DNA of 64,000 nucleotides from Atrina japonica (GCA_030159075.1 BROG01000032.1:442001-506000); one strand, 5' to 3'. Numbered from the stretch's first letter, positions 38,231 to 51,777 are shown. Notes: generated from the letters alone by a model not told the origin. Program-made: numbers and translations.

Positions 38231-38410
38231 AACAGTTGTACTTGCATTAATAGCCACCTCGGTATAAAGGGCACCTGCCTATAAAGGCCAATTGAAACAT
38301 AATCTTTGTTAACATTTGTAATTAATAAACCTCTTTATAAAGGCCACCTGTCTATAAGTGCTACTTCTGCCTGTTCCCTTGAATGGCCTTTATAGACAAG
38401 TCTGACTGTA
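38231..38410. mobile_element. Pogo/Tigger-like MITE, diverged
   Basis: AACAGTTGTACTTGC at the left and GACAAGTCTGACTGTA at the right are inverted relatives. Internal AAAGGGCACCTGCCTATAAA and TATAAAGGCCACCTGTCTAT mark the same family style as the copies at 10411 and 58229. Confidence 0.55.
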
Positions 38411-38562
38411 TTTACCAGAATGACTACAAATTCCCCTGAAAGAAGAGATGTAGCTTATAATTTCCTTGTACTTGTAAGTTACAATTCTTTTTAAATCTTA
38501 AATAACAAAATTAGACATAAGTCCCACGGTGTAAAAAGACAACTAGTTGACTGACTTCAAAA

Positions 38563-38745
38563 TACAGTAAAACCTGCTTTAGCGACCACCTGTGTAAAAG
38601 GACAACCAGGTCACATCGACCATTTTTTGCTTTCCCCAATAGTACCATTTGTGTACAAATCAACTTCAGTATAAAGAACACCTCCCTATAAAGACCAGTT
38701 TTATGTCCCAAAAGGAGGTCGTTATACACAAGTGTAACTATGCGT
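38563..38745. mobile_element. Pogo/Tigger-like MITE, inverse orientation
   Basis: Begins TACAGTAAAACCTGCTTTAG and contains ACCATTTGTGTACAAATCAA and CCTCCCTATAAAGACCAG, the complement of the interior of the copies at 10411 and 13428. The distal terminus is lost. Confidence 0.65.
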
Positions 38746-39731
38746 TAATTACATGTACTTTAACTTTTAATTTAGCTATTTAATGTCCTCCATGAACCCC
38801 TATTCCCCAGGGTGTTTCCATCAGCCTTCCTTCAGAAACCTTCTGCTTTAAAAAAGTATTGTGCTTACTGCATATTGCATAAATAAAATACAAAGTATAT
38901 ATGAAATACAAAAGAAGATATATAAACTACCGTACAGAGAGAAGATACACCATGACAATTGTTGTTTACCTATATAACCGAGATACGAAAACAAAACAGG
39001 TAAGAAAAACAGATCAGATTTCTGTCTTGTACATTATTTATCTGATGCTGAAGTTACAAATATCACAATAAAAGACTCAAAAATAATATTTATCCTTTTG
39101 TCTGCGTCTTTATCTAGGTTTTATAGTACATCTTATACCCAGTGATACTGTAGAACATGAATCGACAGCCCACATACATTTTATGAACAGAAATTTCTTC
39201 TTCTCTCAGATTCTCAGTTTCCTTCATTTTAAAGTCACAAAGGGTCTTCCTGGTCATTTGGGTCCCATGCTAACAATCTTGAAGCACCCATGGCTGAAAG
39301 CCCTTTCCCTCTGCAAAATTAAAGCCCTTATTTCTAGAGATCGCTCTTACCAAAATCTATTGAAATCTATCGAAGGATATGAGAGGAAGTCAAAACAAAT
39401 TAATAGACAATGCTTGACAACAGATGAGGCGGTATAATTATAGGTCAACATGACTTCAGCTGACCTAATTACTTCATACCTTTACACTTTACATAAACAT
39501 GTTACACAGTGGTCAATATCATCATCTCAGTGTACATGCATCAAAATGTGAAATCAATTAAGTCCATGTTTACATATGTGTTTACAAACAAACTCCAGAT
39601 TTGCCCTGTCAAATGATGAAGCTTTTGTTATTATGTACTCCCAAGGTAAATCATACAAAGAAAATAAACGACAAATCACTGTTTGTAAACAGATAATATT
39701 TGTTTTCATATGATGACTTCAAAAGAAAGCT
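38746..39731. other. Unique AT-rich sequence
   Basis: No supported gene. The plus frame at 39183-39437 (84 codons) has no visible family or splice support. Confidence 0.4.
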
Positions 39732-39822
39732 AAATCTCTCTCTCTCTCTCTCCCTCCTTCCCTCTGTCTCTCTCTCTCTCTGTCTCTCTCTCTCCCTCCC
39801 TCTCTCTCTCCCCCTCCCTCTT
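39732..39822. repeat. CT microsatellite
   Basis: Interrupted TCTCTC tracts with CCTCC and TGTC interruptions. TA runs follow at about 40038-40060 and 40137-40155. Confidence 0.9.
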
Positions 39823-40510
39823 ACCCTTCACATTTGATTTTCCTTTTGTTACTCTTGAAAATTTCATTGTAATCACTTCTAATTGCTTAATACAGGATAT
39901 TTTGGTTAATTGATAAAAAAATTTCTGGTCATGTTTATACTGAATTATAGATAATAGTTTAATGTCTTTAAGTGCCCCCTCTCCTTTGTCATCTACCACA
40001 CATGATATATATAAATATGTTAGGTCATTTAACTTCTATATATATATATATATATATATGTCAATGAATGTCTGTGTATGTATATCTGCAAACTCTGACA
40101 CAATAACAAAATCATATAAACATCCCCTTTCATTTATATATATATATATATATAATCATTTACCTGAATAATAATATCTAGACATAGAAATTGGCGTGAA
40201 ACCAGGATAAGTCCCAAGTTAATCCCATGATTAGAAGCTACATCATTTTAGAACTATTACAAATAAATTGCGTTCTTCTCTTTATTGCATTTCTGTCTGA
40301 ATGGTGGAATGACATATAGAATTAGTAGTAAATTCATATAATGAAAAACTATTGATAAAGAACAGGATATCACACACTAAAGATTCACCTTGTCAGAAAA
40401 GTGATAATAGAAATCCATTTCTATGTACATGTATATTGTTTATGTGGTAAAGTGCCCTTGATAGCTAGAGCTAGTAGAGCTCTCCCTTTAGCTCTATTGG
40501 TAGATAACAG

Positions 40511-40661
40511 GGACCAGTTTTACAAAAGGTCTTTTAAAAGTCCTAAATCCTAAGTTTTAGTCCTAACTACCATGGCAACGCATCGCTGATTGGTCGGTCC
40601 CATAACAATTAGGACTAAAGCTTGGGATTTAGGACTTATGACCTTTCGTAAAAAAAGGCCC
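40511..40661. mobile_element. 151-bp hairpin MITE
   Basis: The left arm at 40511-40567 (GGACCAGTTTTACAAAAGGT, then TTAAAAGTCCTAAATCCTAA, GTTTTAGTCCTAA) folds on the right arm at 40609-40661 (TTAGGACTAAAGCTTGGGAT, TTAGGACTTATGACCTTTCG). The loop of about 40 bp contains CATGGCAACGCATCGCTGAT. The arms pair over more than 50 bp with a modest number of mismatches. It has no coding capacity. Confidence 0.75.
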
Positions 40662-40814
40662 CAGGGCTTTGCACCATAAAACTTAAAAATTTACTCAATT
40701 TCCGCTAATCCTGAAACCTGATTTTTTGATCAAGCAAAGTTCAGAATATTCTCTGACTTGAGTAAGTTCTCAAGTTTTATGGTGCTGGATCCAGATACTG
40801 ACATGTACAACCAA

Positions 40815-40900
40815 TTCTGGAGCTTCTGTGGTTGGATGTTTAGAGTATCCTGCTTTAAGCTATAAAGTCTCTCACCTCTGGTCAGCATGAGTTTGGCCAC
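40815..40900 (+). mobile_element. SINE head fragment (family B)
   Basis: TGTGGTTGGATGTTTAGAGT, ATCCTGCTTTAAGC and AAAGTCTCTCACC mirror the tRNA-like head seen inverted at 45.7 and 51.0 kb. The body is not recognisable. Confidence 0.5.
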
Positions 40901-40967
40901 CAATTGGCTCTTGGAAGTTGACCATAAGTCAATAATTTTAGTCTCTAGATACATTCAGGAGAAAGTG

Positions 40968-41195
40968 ACCTCTGTGGCTGAGCCCTTAGAACATCAAGCT
41001 TTAAACAATGAAGACTCTTAGCTGGAGACCTACTGGAACCTGAGCTGATTTTGAGAGAAAGCTTGTCAGTTTACTTGTGGATCGCTGGTGGTTTCTTCCT
41101 GGGTACATTGTAAATAATTCTGTCCTCCATCATCCAAAACTTGCTAACACTACATGACGGAAAAATTGTTGAGTGTGGCATAAAACACCATTCCA
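40968..41195 (+). mobile_element. tRNA-derived SINE (family B)
   Basis: TGTGGCTGAGCCCTTAGAAC (A-box-like) leads into CTACTGGAACCTGAGCTGAT, CTTGTCAGTTTACTTGTGG, TCTTCCTGGGTACATTGTAA and GGAAAAATTGTTGAGTGTGG, the same order as the copy at 23533. The B-box is decayed. Confidence 0.7.
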
Positions 41196-42640
41196 ACAAG
41201 CATCAATGAGAGCACAGACTGATCAAGGTTTTATATTATATATTATAATTTACTTGTCCTTGTATTTTGTGTATGTGTGCCATAACATTTTCCAAATCTA
41301 AAGTTTGTTTATCATTTTTGTTCCTATATAATACCACTTGTTCAAAAATGTATACGGGGATTGAATTTTGAAAATGCCACATGACCCCGTTAGCAGTGTT
41401 CTTATATAGGTAAGGCTGATATCTGAAGAATCAAAGAAGTTTTGAAAAATGTATTAAAAAAATTAAAGTTTTATTCTAAAACCATTCTTTGAGCTATCTT
41501 TTGAAAGAATCGATTTAATGACCAAAGAACCTGTCAAAATATGTACCATGCAACATGTTTAAAAAGAAATTATTTCTTTAGTACAGCCAGCTAAAGGAGA
41601 CCCATTCTGTAATTAAAACCACCCCCTAGTGCATAGAAATAAGACATTTGTAATTTTATTGATATTCATTTAATAGAAGAAATATAATGACAACATTAAA
41701 CTGTCATAAAACTAACATTACTATCACTTCTAGCAATTAAGAACACCAAATGCATTCCAATCATGGATGTCTCGGTACATGTGCAGCAATAAAAAGAAAA
41801 TAATTTCTCACCTTTAATTAATGACACAGCTGTACCTGACACAGGTGTTCATCCACTAAGGGCAATGTATGTCTTTGATGGATGACAAGAGTTCACATAA
41901 AAAAAATTGTTCCTGTTATAAGAAAAAACAGATCCACCTCTCCAGGCTGACATATATATTCTTCCTGAATTCATTCATACAAAACATCAAACAAGAAATC
42001 AAAAGTGAAATGAATACCCATAATCAGGAACTGACAAGTCGACTTATTTCTTTTTCATATAGTATAAATCATAAACAATTATATATCTTGCTTCATTTTT
42101 CATTATTGAAAACTCCCAGGAAATTAATAAATCAAGTCTACAAAAATAAGTATGTAAAACTGCTAATTATATCCTCAATCAGATCAGATAAGGCTTCCGA
42201 GTATAAATACACATTTCTACAAATTAAAGTTTAATCATTAGCTCTCTCAAATTTGTACAAGTTCGCCCACTGCACTTAGTGGATCTGAAAATAAATAGAA
42301 CTAACACAGTGACAGCTCTGAATAGCCCCCATGATGGCCAAAGGCCATTGTGTAATTCAGAATTGGAGGAACATATGGCGATAATGGGCTGCCCTCTAAT
42401 TAAGCACCTGATCGGTAATTTGTGATTTGTATAAATGTATGTCACATTAATGAATCACACTTTATAACCTAGTTTACAACGATTACAGAGTATACAATTA
42501 TAATTCAAAACTTTTGTGAATTTTTAGGGATCAGTAGATACAGTTTCTTGGGGATCTAGTACATTACATTCTATGTGCATTGCATGTGTACTTCAAACAG
42601 TTTGTTATCTTGAAATCTTCAAATTACAAAACCAAGGCCT
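41196..42640. other. Unique AT-rich sequence
   Basis: No supported gene. A perfect short palindrome ATGGCCAAAGGCCAT lies at 42334-42348 within a mixed-composition stretch (42300-42430) that might be conserved non-coding DNA. The 121-codon plus frame at 41869-42234 has no visible support. Confidence 0.4.
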
Positions 42641-42735
42641 TGGTGTGCTCTACTTGTAGTACTCAAGAGTATTCAACTCACATACGGGATGTGTCGGGTT
42701 CAAATCATGGTCAGACACTGGATTTTTTTTGCAAC
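42640..42735 (+). mobile_element. tRNA-like SINE fragment
   Basis: GTCGGGTTCAAATCATGG contains a good B-box (GGTTCAAATC) about 50 bp after a weak A-box-like TGGTGTGCTCTACTTGTAG. A T-run follows. Confidence 0.4.
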
Positions 42736-42882
42736 TCCAACATTTGTTAAAGACAGAAAAAAATAAATTATGAAAAACAAAAACTTGTCACTATAGTGAG
42801 TATATTATACCATAGAATGGAAAGGAGCAAAATCAAGTTCATGGTTAACTTATCTTATGTATATATCTATTACTTACAATAA

Positions 42883-43035
42883 TACAGTAAAACCTCTTTA
42901 TAATGCCCTCGTTTCATTTGCCATCTCGCTTTGCACCACAATTTTGGAAAGTCCACTTTTCTGATTTTCCCTCTGATTTCATTTAAGGTTTCCCTCAATC
43001 TATCGCAAAACCCCGATATAATGCCAAATTTAGGT
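42883..43035. mobile_element. Pogo/Tigger-like element, left end only
   Basis: TACAGTAAAACCTCTTTATA then ATGCCC matches the terminal style of the other MITEs. CCCCGATATAATGCC near 43012 is a partly inverted echo. No right terminus was found. Confidence 0.45.
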
Positions 43036-43740
43036 TGGCAATATATTTTATCATTCAAGAGCCATATCCACTGGAACATTACTTCTTTTAAGATTATTTA
43101 TCCTGTAATTTGTTATACCGATAATCTTTGTGTCAAATAACAAAATATCAACCTGATATTACTTATACATGTACATGTTGTTTTGCATTTCATCAAAGCT
43201 TTTTAATTTTAACGAACTCTAATCAGATTCTTTTTAATGTTATAGTAGCCTGCATATTTCATGAATAAATTTAAACATTTTCATCATAATGATTTTAGGA
43301 AGGATGTACTTAAAAGATGAGTATATATTTCTGGGAGCAGCTACCGACTGTCTACACTTATATACTTGTACAAAACCAAGATAACCAATATTACTGCACC
43401 CATTACATTTGTTTCTTAAAGTGTTCGTCAGATGTTTGACACGTTTTGTATAATAGTTGCGTTTTTAGACTTTTTATTTGTGAAGGGTGAATTAAGTTAA
43501 TAGGTCTATATAATGGCTTTATTACAAGGAAGATGTTATATGTCTCCAGTACAATACATAACTCTGTACACTTTCTCACACATGATCTTGACAAGTATGT
43601 TTTTAGGTTTTTATTTTATAATGTTTTACAAAACATAACATATTTTCAGTTAAGCTATGACAGTGAAGACGAAAATCCTATAACACAGTACCTGGAAAAC
43701 AATCACCTGCCTTTATGCAAGTAAAATGGCAACATCCCAC
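43036..43740. other. Unique AT-rich sequence
   Basis: No supported gene. Frames at 43403-43724 overlap on opposite strands. Confidence 0.4.
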
Positions 43741-43744
43741 CCTA

Positions 43745-44352
43745 ACCAATGTCTTCAGTTCCAGATGTCAGCCCAGACTCCCAATGACCTAGGTTCCAAC
43801 TGGGAGCTATCAGTAAACTCAAGTTTGTCAATGTCTTAGGTTCCAGAGGGAGCTATCACTAATTTCAGACTTTAAATGGGTTAGGTTCCAGTAGCTCAGA
43901 CGTTCCAGTAGGGAGCCATCAGTGCGCTTAGACTCTTAATGTCTTAGGTTCCAGCAGGGAGCCATCAGTCAGCTCAGACCCCTGATCTCTTAGGTTCCAG
44001 CAGGGAGCCATCAGTCAGCTCAGACCCCTGATCTCTTAGGTTCCAGCAGGGAGCCATCGGTCAGCTCAGACCCCTGATCTCTTAGGTTCCAGCAGGGAGC
44101 CATCAGTCAGCTCAGACCCCTGATCTCTTAGGTTCCAGCAGGGAGCCATCAGTCACCTCAGAATCTTGATCTCTTAGGTTCCATCAGGGAGCCATCAGTC
44201 AGCTCAGACCCCTGATCTCTTAGGTTCCAGGAGGGAGCCATCAGTCACCTCAGAATCTTGATTTCTTAGGTTCCAACAGGGAGCCATTAGTCAGCTCAGA
44301 CACTCAGTTTTGTAGGTTCCAACATGGAGCTACAAGTCAGTAAAGACTCCCA
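43745..44352. repeat. 46-bp minisatellite array (about 13 units)
   Basis: The unit is TTCCAGCAGGGAGCCATCAG, TCAGCTCAGACCCCTGATCT, CTTAGG. The central units (43930-44240) are near-identical and the edges decay. It is clearly more GC-rich than its surroundings. Confidence 0.95.
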
Positions 44353-45535
44353 TTGTCTATATTAGTGAACAAACTCACCATGAATTAAACCATGTAACTA
44401 TTTCTGTCGTTGTTTCTCAGGACAAAACACAAATTAGTTGATATGAAATTTCATTGAAATATAAAAACATGATTTTTAAAGGAACCTATTTGTATTGCTT
44501 GGGTAATTTATGTAAAATTTCATCATGGTTTTAATTTCGTTGGTGAATACAATGTAAAAACAGTGAAATAAATTAAATTAAAACCATAACAATATTTTCT
44601 GATTTAACAGCATACAAATGATAAATAATATGTATATATAAAAACGAAAGTACCATTTGGACATTATATGTAATTATGACCCACTTTCATCCAAGACAAC
44701 AATTCCACAATAGAAACCTGTATCATCCCTGGACAATATTCAATATAGTAAAAAACAACAAAATAATGCAATCAATATCTTCAGCGTCAACATGAAATGA
44801 TACTGATAACAATTTGTAATCGTATTATCCCATATCTACAACTATATTACTAGATGTAACTTACAGAAGATGGAATTGAAGCATATAATACAATTGTGGA
44901 TAAGTGCTACAGTGCTGTGAACCAATAAACACAATATAAAATAGAAATAAGATCCACTTGAAAAAAAATAATGGTCTGACAATGATAGGAATCCTTCTTT
45001 GCTTCAAAGAATGTGTCTTTACGGAATAATCACTGAACTCTTTGTTATCAATTACGTTATCAATTACGACAATCCTCACTACAGGGGTATAGGAGCAAAA
45101 CACTTTAGAGGTACAAGGACTTGCCCATTACCAGGCTTGTCACAGCAGCTACGCCACTAAATAAGCCTGACATATCTACACCACTTATAAGATAAGAGAT
45201 TACAGAAAAAAACCACAAAATTACTCCAATATTATATGCATTAGTTTATCTCTGCAAAATAAGAAGTGTGTGCTGTGTTCTGTACAAGTATGTGATAAAG
45301 ACTAGCGATATTTTACATATGGATCTATCTACAGTATGAGCTGTCACTCTTTGAACTTTAAGACAGGGGTAGAAAGGAGCGTACAGATAATTCTGACAGA
45401 TTGTTAGATCTGGTAAAATGATAATATTGTATGTTAAAGTACAGGTACCATGGACAACACTGAAAATATATATGGAAAGTCAAACTGAGGAATCATTTTA
45501 TCTTATTAAGTTTTTTTGTTTTGTTTGTTGGTTAC
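44353..45535. other. Unique AT-rich sequence
   Basis: No supported gene or repeat. Confidence 0.4.
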
Positions 45536-45539
45536 TTTT

Positions 45540-45775
45540 ACTCCAAACAAACAAAAATTCTGTTATATGGTGACAGCCAGTTTTTAAGGGTGGAGGACAG
45601 AACCTGATTATAATGTACATGGAAGGAGACCACTGGCCTTCCACAAGTAAACTGGTAAACCTGGTAAACAAACATCAGTTCAGGTTCCAGCCAGGCTTGA
45701 ACCTGCGCAAACCAGAAGTGAGAGACTTTATGGTTCAAAGCATGGTGCTCTAACCATTCAGCCACAGAGGACCTC
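45540..45775 (-). mobile_element. tRNA-derived SINE (family B), nearly full
   Basis: From left to right: TTCTGTTATATGGTGACAGC, GGAGACCACTGGCCTTCC, CACAAGTAAACTGG, then the complement of a B-box (GGCTTGAACCTGC) and of the tRNA-like head (TTTATGGTTCAAAGCATGG, CTCTAACCATTCAGCCACAG). The head is on the right, so the element runs on minus. Confidence 0.75.
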
Positions 45776-45779
45776 TTTT

Positions 45780-48630
45780 TTTTATTAAAAATATCTATAC
45801 TAACTTACAGATCCTTTTGCATTCTCATTTATATGTCTTTATATCTTATTTCATTTTAAAAAATAAAGTTAAGAAAAGTATTTTGGGAAAAGTACAAGTA
45901 CATGCACCGATTACCAAGTTACCAAGCAAGGACTTTAAGTTGTCTCCCTTAGTTAAATGTAAGTCTCTCAGTATGGTAAATAAATCTCATGTTAATATCC
46001 AACCACCATTTCTAGATTACATTTAACGTCAGAATTTAACAATTTGTTTTGCAATTTTTCCTATAGATTTGTGTATTTCAACTGCTAATAAAATTTCTTT
46101 ACCTCTAAAACATAAAATCATCAATAACTTTCAGAAAAATTTATACATAAACAAATAGTTTACAAGGAATACATATATTTACTTATTGCACTCTGTGTTC
46201 AGTTTACTTGAACTAAACCTTTAAGTCTTAACATTGATATGTTTATTTTTTAACCTAACTGATATGTACACAACAGTGGGGTTTATCTAATATTCTCCAA
46301 TGGTATCACACCTCTCATCTAGCTTTTTACAACCTTTCCAGCTCCCTTACCACAACACTATAAGGGTTACAATACAGATTACATGGGTCAATAACACACA
46401 ATGGCGTCAGTATATTGCAGTTACATGTAAACCTTGACCCCATACAAAATGGCTATCAGAACATAACAAGATGTTTACACCAAGCTGCAATTTGAGCATA
46501 TCCTTGTAATTGAAACTGCACTGAAAGACAATAATTTTACAGGATTGCTGGTGTCGTCATCAGAAACGTTGACACCATGACAAAAGTACCTGTACTCTGT
46601 ACAACAAGGAATGTACTCTAATATCAACTACAAAAACCAGTGCCAAAGAATGTGCCCTTGATAACCCATTACTCCATGATACCCTCTCGTACTCTCGTGT
46701 CAGGGCACTATGCAGCAGGAATGAAAGTTTGTTTTTCTTCTGAATACCAATTTGACCTTTCAGTAAGCTAAAGTTAGGAGAAATCTTTATACACAGTGGT
46801 TAAGGTACATACTCTTTTTTATGTTTAGGGCGGGTGGTGGGGGTGTGTTTCAGAAATGATTATAAAGATATCTTTGTATCTCTGAATATCACACATAATA
46901 TGAAAACAGTCCCATCCTTAATACACTATTAACTAGATAACACTCTCCCTAATTTCATTACAGTCCAATGACCATCAATTTCATGGGTTTTGAGCTTTGG
47001 CGACTGATTTTGAGTTAACGGCAACCATGACTTGTCCATGCCATCTGTACCATAATTTGCTAAATCAAATTATAACAACTGCAGAATCATCATCATCACC
47101 TTAAACTCCATATTAGATGCTGACTGTGGTAGGCAGTAGAATTAAACTATTTGGTGCCATAGACTTCATAACAGTGCAGTCCTCTCCTTTCTTATCAGTG
47201 AACTTAGATATACCTGTACCCACCTCTGTCATTTCAGTGCGTTTAGGTCAATCTTTACCGCTAGGAAAATTAACCCATATTGCAGTTACAGTTTTTTGTA
47301 AAATCCTGTCACCTCCACACACAAAAAGATGTCATCCTTTTCTTGAAAGCACATGTCCATGCCACATGGAACCCCCAAGTGAGAGAGGTGTACTTACATA
47401 CAGGTAAAAGTATTTACCTGTGTTAAATCTTGATAAAAGTTTGTTTTGTCTTGCTTAGATACTAGTCTAATCACATTTCATAGCATCTTCCAATACAGCA
47501 AATTACACTGAGAATTCTACAGTTAAAGAAATTATTACTATTACCCTACATGGGTTACCAGAGATTGAAATCCAGATACTGATACTAGCATCAACAAAAG
47601 ATGTGCCACAGCTTTTTTAAACACCTCTCAAATACTTACTATGAATATCATTTGTTCAAATTATAAAATTGAACTGAACACAGTAATAATTATTGCTCTG
47701 AAAGGGGAGGAACATCTTTAGAAACCTAGTTGCACTAAGAAATATAAAAACTACAACACTCCCATCCCCGTCCCCTCTCTGGCACAAAAAAAAAGAAGAT
47801 AAGCATACATGCACACCAAAGTCAAACAATAACAAAAGCACATGTTTACTTGTGTGATTTAGCATATAAACACATGTAAAACAGCTTGTTATAACAGAAA
47901 AATAAATGTTGGAGCTCCTTTGATGCTTTGTGACAGAATGATCAGTGCTCGGAAGCCGAAATGTTAACAAGAGACCAATTGTTTCGACTTAACATCATAT
48001 CAATTTTACTGCTCTTGACAATGCAGCACAAAAAATGTTCATAACAATTATTGGATTCTTTTCTTTTGTAAATGAAGATGATTGGTCAAACAATTAACTC
48101 CTGTAGAGGCCTTATTCACGTTGATTTGTGTTAAAGTTAGGGCACGAGTAGTGACTAAGAAATTAATGTACCTCTAGGATGTGTCATGGTCGAGGTGTCA
48201 CCAATCAATAGTTTTCAGGGCATTCATGGATACAATTGCCAATTTGGGTTTTTGTCCATATCAGGTTTCAGGATTTTTTATGAGTCTGACAAAAAATAGT
48301 GACAATAAAAGCCCCATATTGGAATAAAAAACAAGATATCCTTCCTGAATGTGACAACCATGGCTGGTTCTCATGCAATACTGGACAAGTTTCAAAATTT
48401 TCCCACAAAAACAAGATCATGTAAACTCTGACTAATATAATGTCAGTCTGACTTCAGTATTAACTATAAGAACAAAATATATGTCCATTTTGTAAGTAAC
48501 GTCTAGAATCAAGACGGCAGCAACATCAGCACAGTCCAAGCTGTACATGAAAGTCATATACATGTAAATGTTCTTAGAGCTTTTTTACAACATGTATTCT
48601 GATATATCCTATAATTTCAACTATAAACTA
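45780..48630. other. Unique AT-rich sequence
   Basis: No supported exon. The 96-codon plus frame at 47117-47407 has a CAG|GTAAAAG at its end. Its minus strand carries a donor-like CAG|GTATATC at 47215, which resembles a site at 23.42 kb (see findings). Nothing decides between these. Confidence 0.35.
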
Positions 48631-48636
48631 TTTTCT

Positions 48637-48885
<249 letters not shown>

Positions 48886-49035
48886 AGCACAAATACAGAA
48901 ATAACAAGGCACCTACAAACTCACCATGCCCTGGCTGGGGTTCGAACACTCATGACCTACATCACGGCACCAAACGTCTGGCTCCCATACTTGACGCCTT
49001 AGACCCAAGGTCAATGGTAAATATTCTATGTTTGT

Positions 49036-49111
49036 GTTACACACACATAAACACACATACACACACACACACACACATATATATACACACACACACATAT
49101 ATATATATAAA
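49036..49111. repeat. CA/TA compound microsatellite
   Basis: ACACACACATAAACACAC followed by longer CA runs and TATATATA blocks. Confidence 0.95.
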
Positions 49112-49134
49112 CTTTCAACATTGTTTATAGATCT

Positions 49135-49385
49135 TGGGTCAACAAAAATTAAAATGTCCACTTGTCCTGCACGACAAGTAGTATTTAAATCTACTAATCC
49201 GAATGTGAAAGTGACTTGTCCAAAAATCAAGTGTAACATTCAAAGATATTAATTCGTGTTTAAACAAGGATATCTTTATTGAATAATTTTTTTTCAACAC
49301 TTTTACTGGTCCTTTTGGACAAGTGAGAAGTAACATTAACTTGTCTGAATGCAAAATGGATTTGTCCCAGACAAACCTTAATGTT
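49135..49385. mobile_element. ACTTGTCC-rich MITE-like element, nearly full
   Basis: GGTCAACAAAAATTAAAATG at the left and AAACCTTAATGTTGAATCC at the right are imperfect inverted ends. Inner words CACTTGTCCTGCACGACAAG, AATCAAGTGTAACATTCAAA and TTTTGGACAAGTGAGAAG match 21313-21560. Confidence 0.75.
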
Positions 49386-50870
49386 GAATCCTGTAGATCC
49401 CCACTTACATGTATGTGGTGATCATGGTTATAGCTAAATGCGTAGGGAATATTACAAATTACTGTAAATACACAATGGGAATGTGATGTACTTTAGTTTG
49501 AAAGTTTGGTTTGGCAACATCTTAGATGGTTTTATTATCAAATTGCAAAAGCTATCATTCGCAAATAAAGGATTTATTAATATCCAACAATAATTGAAAT
49601 CTGTAACAATACAGAAAAGAGAACTCTCTCTAAAGTAACTTTGACTTAGTGAAACTTTCACAAATCTAACACACCAATTATAATTCTACAAAGAACACAC
49701 CAATTATAATTCTGCATAGAACACACCAATTATAATTCTGTAAAGATATATTCCTAAAAAATTATGCCATAATTTGTTCAAAATGATCCAAAAGATTCTA
49801 AGAAAAATTCTAACATAATTTAAAATTATTTATGCCCAATTTAGTCAAAATTTAAAAAAAAAGTACAGTACAAAATGAATGAAAAGACCTCTATCATTTT
49901 AAAGAGCTCATAACATTGCTTTTATAACCAAAATTTAAATCAAATATGTTCATATATAAAGCAGTCTTGGCCAGTTATAGAAATTTCTATTTAAAGTATC
50001 AGCAGCCATCTTTAATGAAAGGCAGGGCTGCTAAACACAATCTATGATACTGATTCTGAATTTGTGACATACATTTAGTTACCTTAAAGACAATTAGCCA
50101 TTCCTCTAATGATACATATATGCAAATTAAATTGCTTGCAATGTTTAGTATTGTTTTGGTGACAAATACTGCAGTTTTCATAAAAAAAAAAAAAAAAATT
50201 GATGACCTACTTTCAGAGAGATCAACTGTTCAAAGTTTTGCTATATGTAGATACTGCAAGTTAGTGTGACACAATTCTATTGACATACATACTGACTATT
50301 ACTACACAATCTATTTATTTATCTCTTTACTGTTCTATTGACACCCATTCTTTTTCTGGCACATTTTACTGTCTATTTTACATGTATATCAGAAACTGGG
50401 TGATTTTACATACCTAATCATACAGTAGCGACAGATTTATTGGCTCGTTTAGGACAAAACGTTTACACTGCAGTTTCAAGTAATAACAGCATTTCACCGA
50501 TATTTGATCTTCTATTTTAACACGTCATTTAAATACAGGGAGATTACTGCTATACAGTAGCAACCTGTCATTAGACCTAGATAACTGCTATATATCTCTT
50601 TATCTAAAATATAATCTATGGCCAAGCTTGATAATATCCATCTCTCCATCCATCTCTCAATCTACCCATACTGCCACCCATCTACATTTTGTACTCCATT
50701 GTCATATCGTCTAACAACGGACGCTGGCAGACAAAAGATGATTGCAATCAGTCACCATTAGCCTTTGGCTAAAGTGGTCCAGGTGACCTAACACAGTGTA
50801 GTCCACTGTCTAATATATATCACACTCGTTCATTATGGTAATACAATTCCACCTCTTCCACTAGACTTTA
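49386..50870. other. Unique AT-rich sequence
   Basis: A unit of about 28 bp (ACACACCAATTATAATTCTG core) is repeated three times at 49668-49745. An A-run of 17 lies near 50182. No gene seen. Confidence 0.45.
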
Positions 50871-50874
50871 TTAT

Positions 50875-51118
50875 TTTTGATTTTGATTTTTGTTTTACTC
50901 CATGCTCAACAATTTTTCAGTTCTTTAATGGAGGAGGAGAGAACTCAGGTGAAATGTACCCGGGAAGAGACCATTGACCTTCCGCATGTAAACTGGCAGA
51001 TTTTCTCACAAAAATCAGCTTTGGTTCCAGCAGGGTTCAAACCTGCACAGACCAGAAATGAGAGACTTTATGGTTCAAAGCACGATGCTCTAAGCACGCG
51101 GCCTATCTTCCACTAGAC
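50875..51118 (-). mobile_element. tRNA-derived SINE (family B), nearly full
   Basis: TTTTGATTTTTGTTTTACTC, CTCAACAATTTTTCAG, GGGAAGAGACCATTGACC and GCATGTAAACTGGCAG precede the complement of a B-box (GGGTTCAAACCTGC) and of the head (TTTATGGTTCAAAGCACG, GATGCTCTAAGCACGCGGCC). Confidence 0.8.
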
Positions 51119-51777
51119 AGACCTTTATATATACAATGTACATACAACACGGATCACTGGTGTTTTCTATCACAGCACAAAACCTATATCAATGGAGCCT
51201 TTATTACTTTATCAGGAAAACTTAAAATTCTTACCTTTTCTACATAAATAACAGGAAAAGATAGACAGACAGACTACGGAATATTGCCAAGAAAATATCT
51301 TTGTTCATTTTTAACAAAAGTGCAACATTTTTTGACACTTGAACAAGGTTAAAAGAATGTTGCACATACATGTACGTACAATGTAGCTGATTTATATCGA
51401 GTATCACCACCCTTTTGATTTAAGATGCCAAAATTCCTTCTGAAGGAGTAACTAAAAGCTCTAGTTTCTAGCTGTTATCAAATTTTAGTGTTGTTAAAAA
51501 GATTTAATTAATCAACAATTATTTTTGTCTCAGTTTCATTGAAGATACAGGTCACCAGAGATCAACAATGTACATGTATTCATGTATTTTACCAGCACAA
51601 AAGGAAATGGTGATAAGATGAATATACAAAACTGGTAATTAGCCAAAATGTCTGATAAAATGAATTCTAAATATAATATTTTTATTATTCTTACATCACT
51701 GAACTATGTCTAAATCACTTATAAAGTCAAATTAACTCAAAACTAACTGACCCACATCAGGTAGCTTTATGATAAGT
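51119..51777. other. Unique AT-rich sequence
   Basis: No gene or repeat recognised. Confidence 0.4.

Noticed and set aside
41869..42234. 121-codon plus frame
   Set aside because: Lys/Ile/Ser-rich composition as expected for AT-rich non-coding DNA; no flanking signals.
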